A stretch of 8,489 nt of DNA from Endomicrobium sp. (GTDB taxonomy: Bacteria; Elusimicrobiota; Endomicrobiia; Endomicrobiales; Endomicrobiaceae). Location: positions 1-8,489 of the forward strand of contig JAISDY010000065.1 of NCBI GenBank assembly GCA_031264425.1, given 5' to 3'. This document shows positions 7,104-8,489 of the stretch, piece after piece. The notes under the pieces were generated by a model. The model searched no databases, was not told the DNA's origin, and saw only the letters and a list, made by a program, of their open reading frames with translations. Numbering within the stretch: position 1 is the first letter of the stretch; every line of letters starts with the position of its first letter. The position numbers were made by a program, and so were the translations under genes.

Positions 7104-7116
7104 TGTATATAATACA
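7104..7116. promoter_or_regulatory. Palindromic candidate operator TGTAT-N3-ATACA
   Basis: Perfect 5-bp arms around ATA. A second, weaker dyad TACA-AG-TGTA lies at 7128-7137 over the shared -35 region, so TGTA/TACA half-sites recur through the divergent intergenic region. This is compatible with autoregulation of the toxin-antitoxin operon, but AT-rich DNA yields such dyads by chance. Confidence 0.3.
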
Positions 7117-7132
7117 AAATTTATGTTTACAA
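7104..7132 (-). promoter_or_regulatory. Possible promoter of the hepT-mntA-SulP operon
   Basis: On the minus strand, TTGTAA (7127-7132) and TATACA (7104-7109) stand 17 bp apart, each matching four of six consensus positions. Its -35 hexamer overlaps that of the opposing folK promoter. The -10 hexamer lies within a perfect dyad TGTAT-ATA-ATACA (7104-7116), a plausible binding site for a regulator. Assignment is tentative because the region is very AT-rich. Confidence 0.3.
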
Positions 7133-7155
7133 GTGTATTTTGGTTTATGTATACT
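7126..7155 (+). promoter_or_regulatory. Probable sigma-70-type promoter of folK-panB
   Basis: TTTACA (7126-7131) and TATACT (7150-7155) are separated by 18 bp, each matching five of six consensus positions. Transcription would start around 7161-7163, only about five to seven bases before the folK ATG at 7168, where no Shine-Dalgarno site is visible. A perfect TATAAT at 7108-7113 could serve as an alternative -10, but it lacks a good -35. Confidence 0.45.
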
Positions 7156-7167
7156 AAATAGCGTCAA

Positions 7168-7662
7168 ATGAAGAATAAAATATATTTAAGTCTAGGCTCA
7201 AATATTGGGGATAGAGCGGAGAATATAATTTCAGCTTTATCTTTTTTGCGCAGTAGTAATTTTGTTGATATAAAGAAAATATCGTCTTTTTATGAGACTT
7301 CTCCCATAGGACCAAAGCAAAAAAGTTTTTACAATATCGTTGCAATGGCAAAGACAAATCTAAATCCGCAGGATCTTCTTTCTCTCATAAAACAAATAGA
7401 AAAAATTATGGGGCGTGTCAAAACTCTTCATTTGGGTCCTCGTATTATAGATATGGATATTTTGTTTTTTAACAAGAATATAATTGCTAAAAAGTATTTA
7501 ACTATTCCTCATAAAGAAATCCAAAATAGGCTTTTTGTTCTAATTCCACTTGTAGAAATTGCTGAAAGTTTTGTTCATCCAACTTTGAAACAAAAAATAG
7601 GCGATATTTTAAATGAAAAGTTGTTGACACTAAGATGTCAAAAGGTTAAAATCTTATGTTAA
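7168..7662 (+). CDS. folK: 2-amino-4-hydroxy-6-hydroxymethyldihydropteridine diphosphokinase (HPPK)
   Basis: HPPK transfers pyrophosphate from ATP to 6-hydroxymethyl-7,8-dihydropterin, the step before dihydropteroate synthase in folate synthesis, in the cytoplasm. The 164 residues match the usual single-domain length. Motifs: N-terminal YLSLGSNIGDR (6-16), YETSPIG (42-48), FYN (54-56), and the signature GPRIIDMDILFF (90-101) with the two magnesium-binding aspartates D95 and D97, followed by IPHKEIQNRLFVLIPLVEI (113-131). Arg83 and Arg92 match the catalytic arginines of the E. coli enzyme. ATG7168 is the natural start because the N-terminal motif begins five residues in, yet no ribosome site precedes it, which suggests a leaderless or nearly leaderless transcript. 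panB follows 24 bp after its stop, in the folK-panB-panC order seen in several bacteria. Confidence 0.95.
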   Translation: MKNKIYLSLGSNIGDRAENIISALSFLRSSNFVDIKKISSFYETSPIGPKQKSFYNIVAMAKTNLNPQDLLSLIKQIEKIMGRVKTLHLGPRIIDMDILFFNKNIIAKKYLTIPHKEIQNRLFVLIPLVEIAESFVHPTLKQKIGDILNEKLLTLRCQKVKILC

Positions 7663-7676
7663 AAGATGCTGTAAAA

Positions 7677-7680
7677 AAGG
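7677..7680 (+). promoter_or_regulatory. Ribosome binding site of panB
   Basis: AAGG preceded by an A run (AAAAAAGG), six bases before ATG7687. It confirms that ATG as the start and shows that this genome uses Shine-Dalgarno sites, in contrast to folK. Confidence 0.6.
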
Positions 7681-7686
7681 CGAAAA

Positions 7687-8487
7687 ATGAATAAAAAGAC
7701 TGTTACTACAATATTAGATAAAAAACGTAAATCCGAAAAGATAACAATGCTCACATGTTATGACTATGTCATGGCAAAACTTATTTCTTCCCAAGACATA
7801 GACATGTTGCTTGTCGGGGATTCTTTGGGAAACGTAAAGCTCGGGTATGAAAATACTCTCCCTGTAACCGTTGACGATATGATTTATCATACGAAATCCG
7901 TAAAAAGAGGAAATGCGGGAGCTATGCTTGTGACGGATATGCCATTTATGTCGTATGAGTCAAATATTGAGGAAGCCGTTAAAAATGCCGGGAGGATTAT
8001 TAAAGAAGGCGGTGCCGAAGCTGTAAAAATTGAAGGCGGAATAGAGATTGAAGAACAGGTCAAAGCAATAGTAAACGCAAAAATTCCCGTAGTCGGTCAT
8101 TTGGGACTAACTCCTCAGGCAATAAACAAATTTGGCGGATTCAAAGTTCAAGGAAGAACTCAGGAATCCCGTGATAAACTTATATCAGATGCGAAAGCTA
8201 TTGAAAATGCCGGAGCATTTGCAATTACTCTTGAAGCCATACCAGAACATCTTGCTAAAGAAGTAACTGAGATTTTAAATATTCCAACAATAGGAATAGG
8301 CGCCGGGCGCTACTGCGACGGACAAGTTTTGGTTATTGATGACATGATTGGAATGTTTGACGATTTTACGCCGAAATTTGTTAAAAAGTACGCCAATGTC
8401 AGCCAGATTATAAAAACTGCGGTAAAAGAATATATAGAGGAAGTTAAAGAAGGCAAGTTCCCAAAGGAAGAAAATACTTACAAATGA
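7687..8487 (+). CDS. panB: 3-methyl-2-oxobutanoate hydroxymethyltransferase (ketopantoate hydroxymethyltransferase)
   Basis: PanB adds a hydroxymethyl group from 5,10-methylenetetrahydrofolate to 2-oxoisovalerate, giving ketopantoate, the first committed step to pantothenate and coenzyme A. At 266 residues it has the usual length and is a single (beta/alpha)8 barrel. Visible motifs: MLTCYDY (21-27), [10 protein letters not shown] (41-50) with metal ligand D45, TDMPFMSY (83-90) with D84, VKIEGG (113-118) with E116, [10 protein letters not shown] (135-144) and TLEAIPE (181-187) with the catalytic E183, then [15 protein letters not shown]. All key residues are present. The substrate folate cofactor links it to folK just upstream, and both are probably on one transcript. 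The stop overlaps the next start by ATGA. Confidence 0.97.
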   Translation: MNKKTVTTILDKKRKSEKITMLTCYDYVMAKLISSQDIDMLLVGDSLGNVKLGYENTLPVTVDDMIYHTKSVKRGNAGAMLVTDMPFMSYESNIEEAVKNAGRIIKEGGAEAVKIEGGIEIEEQVKAIVNAKIPVVGHLGLTPQAINKFGGFKVQGRTQESRDKLISDAKAIENAGAFAITLEAIPEHLAKEVTEILNIPTIGIGAGRYCDGQVLVIDDMIGMFDDFTPKFVKKYANVSQIIKTAVKEYIEEVKEGKFPKEENTYK

Positions 8488-8489
8488 AA
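8484..8489 (+). CDS. Start of the next gene, probably panC (pantothenate synthetase), cut by the window edge
   Basis: ATG at 8484-8486 overlaps the panB TGA (8485-8487) as ATGA, and only Met-Lys is visible. AAGGAAG at 8463-8470 lies 13 bases upstream, longer than usual, so coupling to panB translation is likely. The identity is inferred only from the common panB-panC order. Confidence 0.4.

Noticed and set aside
7154..7357. Reverse-strand frame of 67 codons over the start of folK
   Set aside because: Antisense to the conserved N-terminus of HPPK; no ribosome site or recognisable product.

Overview
The window is AT-rich, densely packed bacterial DNA with short intergenic gaps and Shine-Dalgarno sites at some starts. 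I suspect a low-GC Elusimicrobiota-like bacterium (Endomicrobium type, termite-gut symbiont). The hints are the giant hydrophobic-hairpin/HExxH protein, retained vitamin genes and two genes broken by single-base indels. This placement is recollection plus inference, not proven by the sequence.

Left half (1-4623, + strand): one very large gene. A short open frame entering from the left edge ends at 194. Just after a run of six G (183-188) a second frame opens and runs to 4623. The 1426-residue part that begins at the first ATG of that frame (343) has an N-terminal hydrophobic hairpin, two diverged copies of an HExxH zinc-protease-like domain 555 residues apart, and long mostly helical regions of unknown function. 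An internal linker repeat that straddles ATG343 indicates that the true coding sequence starts further left and that the gene is frameshifted at the G run.

Middle (4635-7070, - strand): a three-gene unit transcribed leftwards. It is a HEPN toxin (hepT-like), its nucleotidyltransferase antitoxin (mntA-like, ATGA overlap) and, six bases further on, a SulP-family anion transporter with a STAS domain. The transporter's native N-terminus lies in a different frame from the rest. The break sits beside a 9-bp tandem repeat and a G4 run, so the gene is either a pseudogene or has lost its normal start. The giant gene and the transporter converge with only 11 bp between their stop codons.

Right part (7071-8489, + strand): a compact divergent promoter region of 97 bp with several small dyads, then folK (folate pathway), panB (pantothenate pathway) and the first two codons of a further gene overlapping panB by ATGA, probably panC. 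Together these give a cofactor-biosynthesis operon facing away from the toxin-antitoxin/transporter operon.

Most worth a second look: the duplicated HExxH giant protein; the two frame breaks, each explicable by one extra G in a G run; the intact catalytic motifs of the HEPN/MNT pair; and the shared regulatory region, in which folK may have an almost leaderless transcript. No stretch longer than 300 bases lacks a gene.
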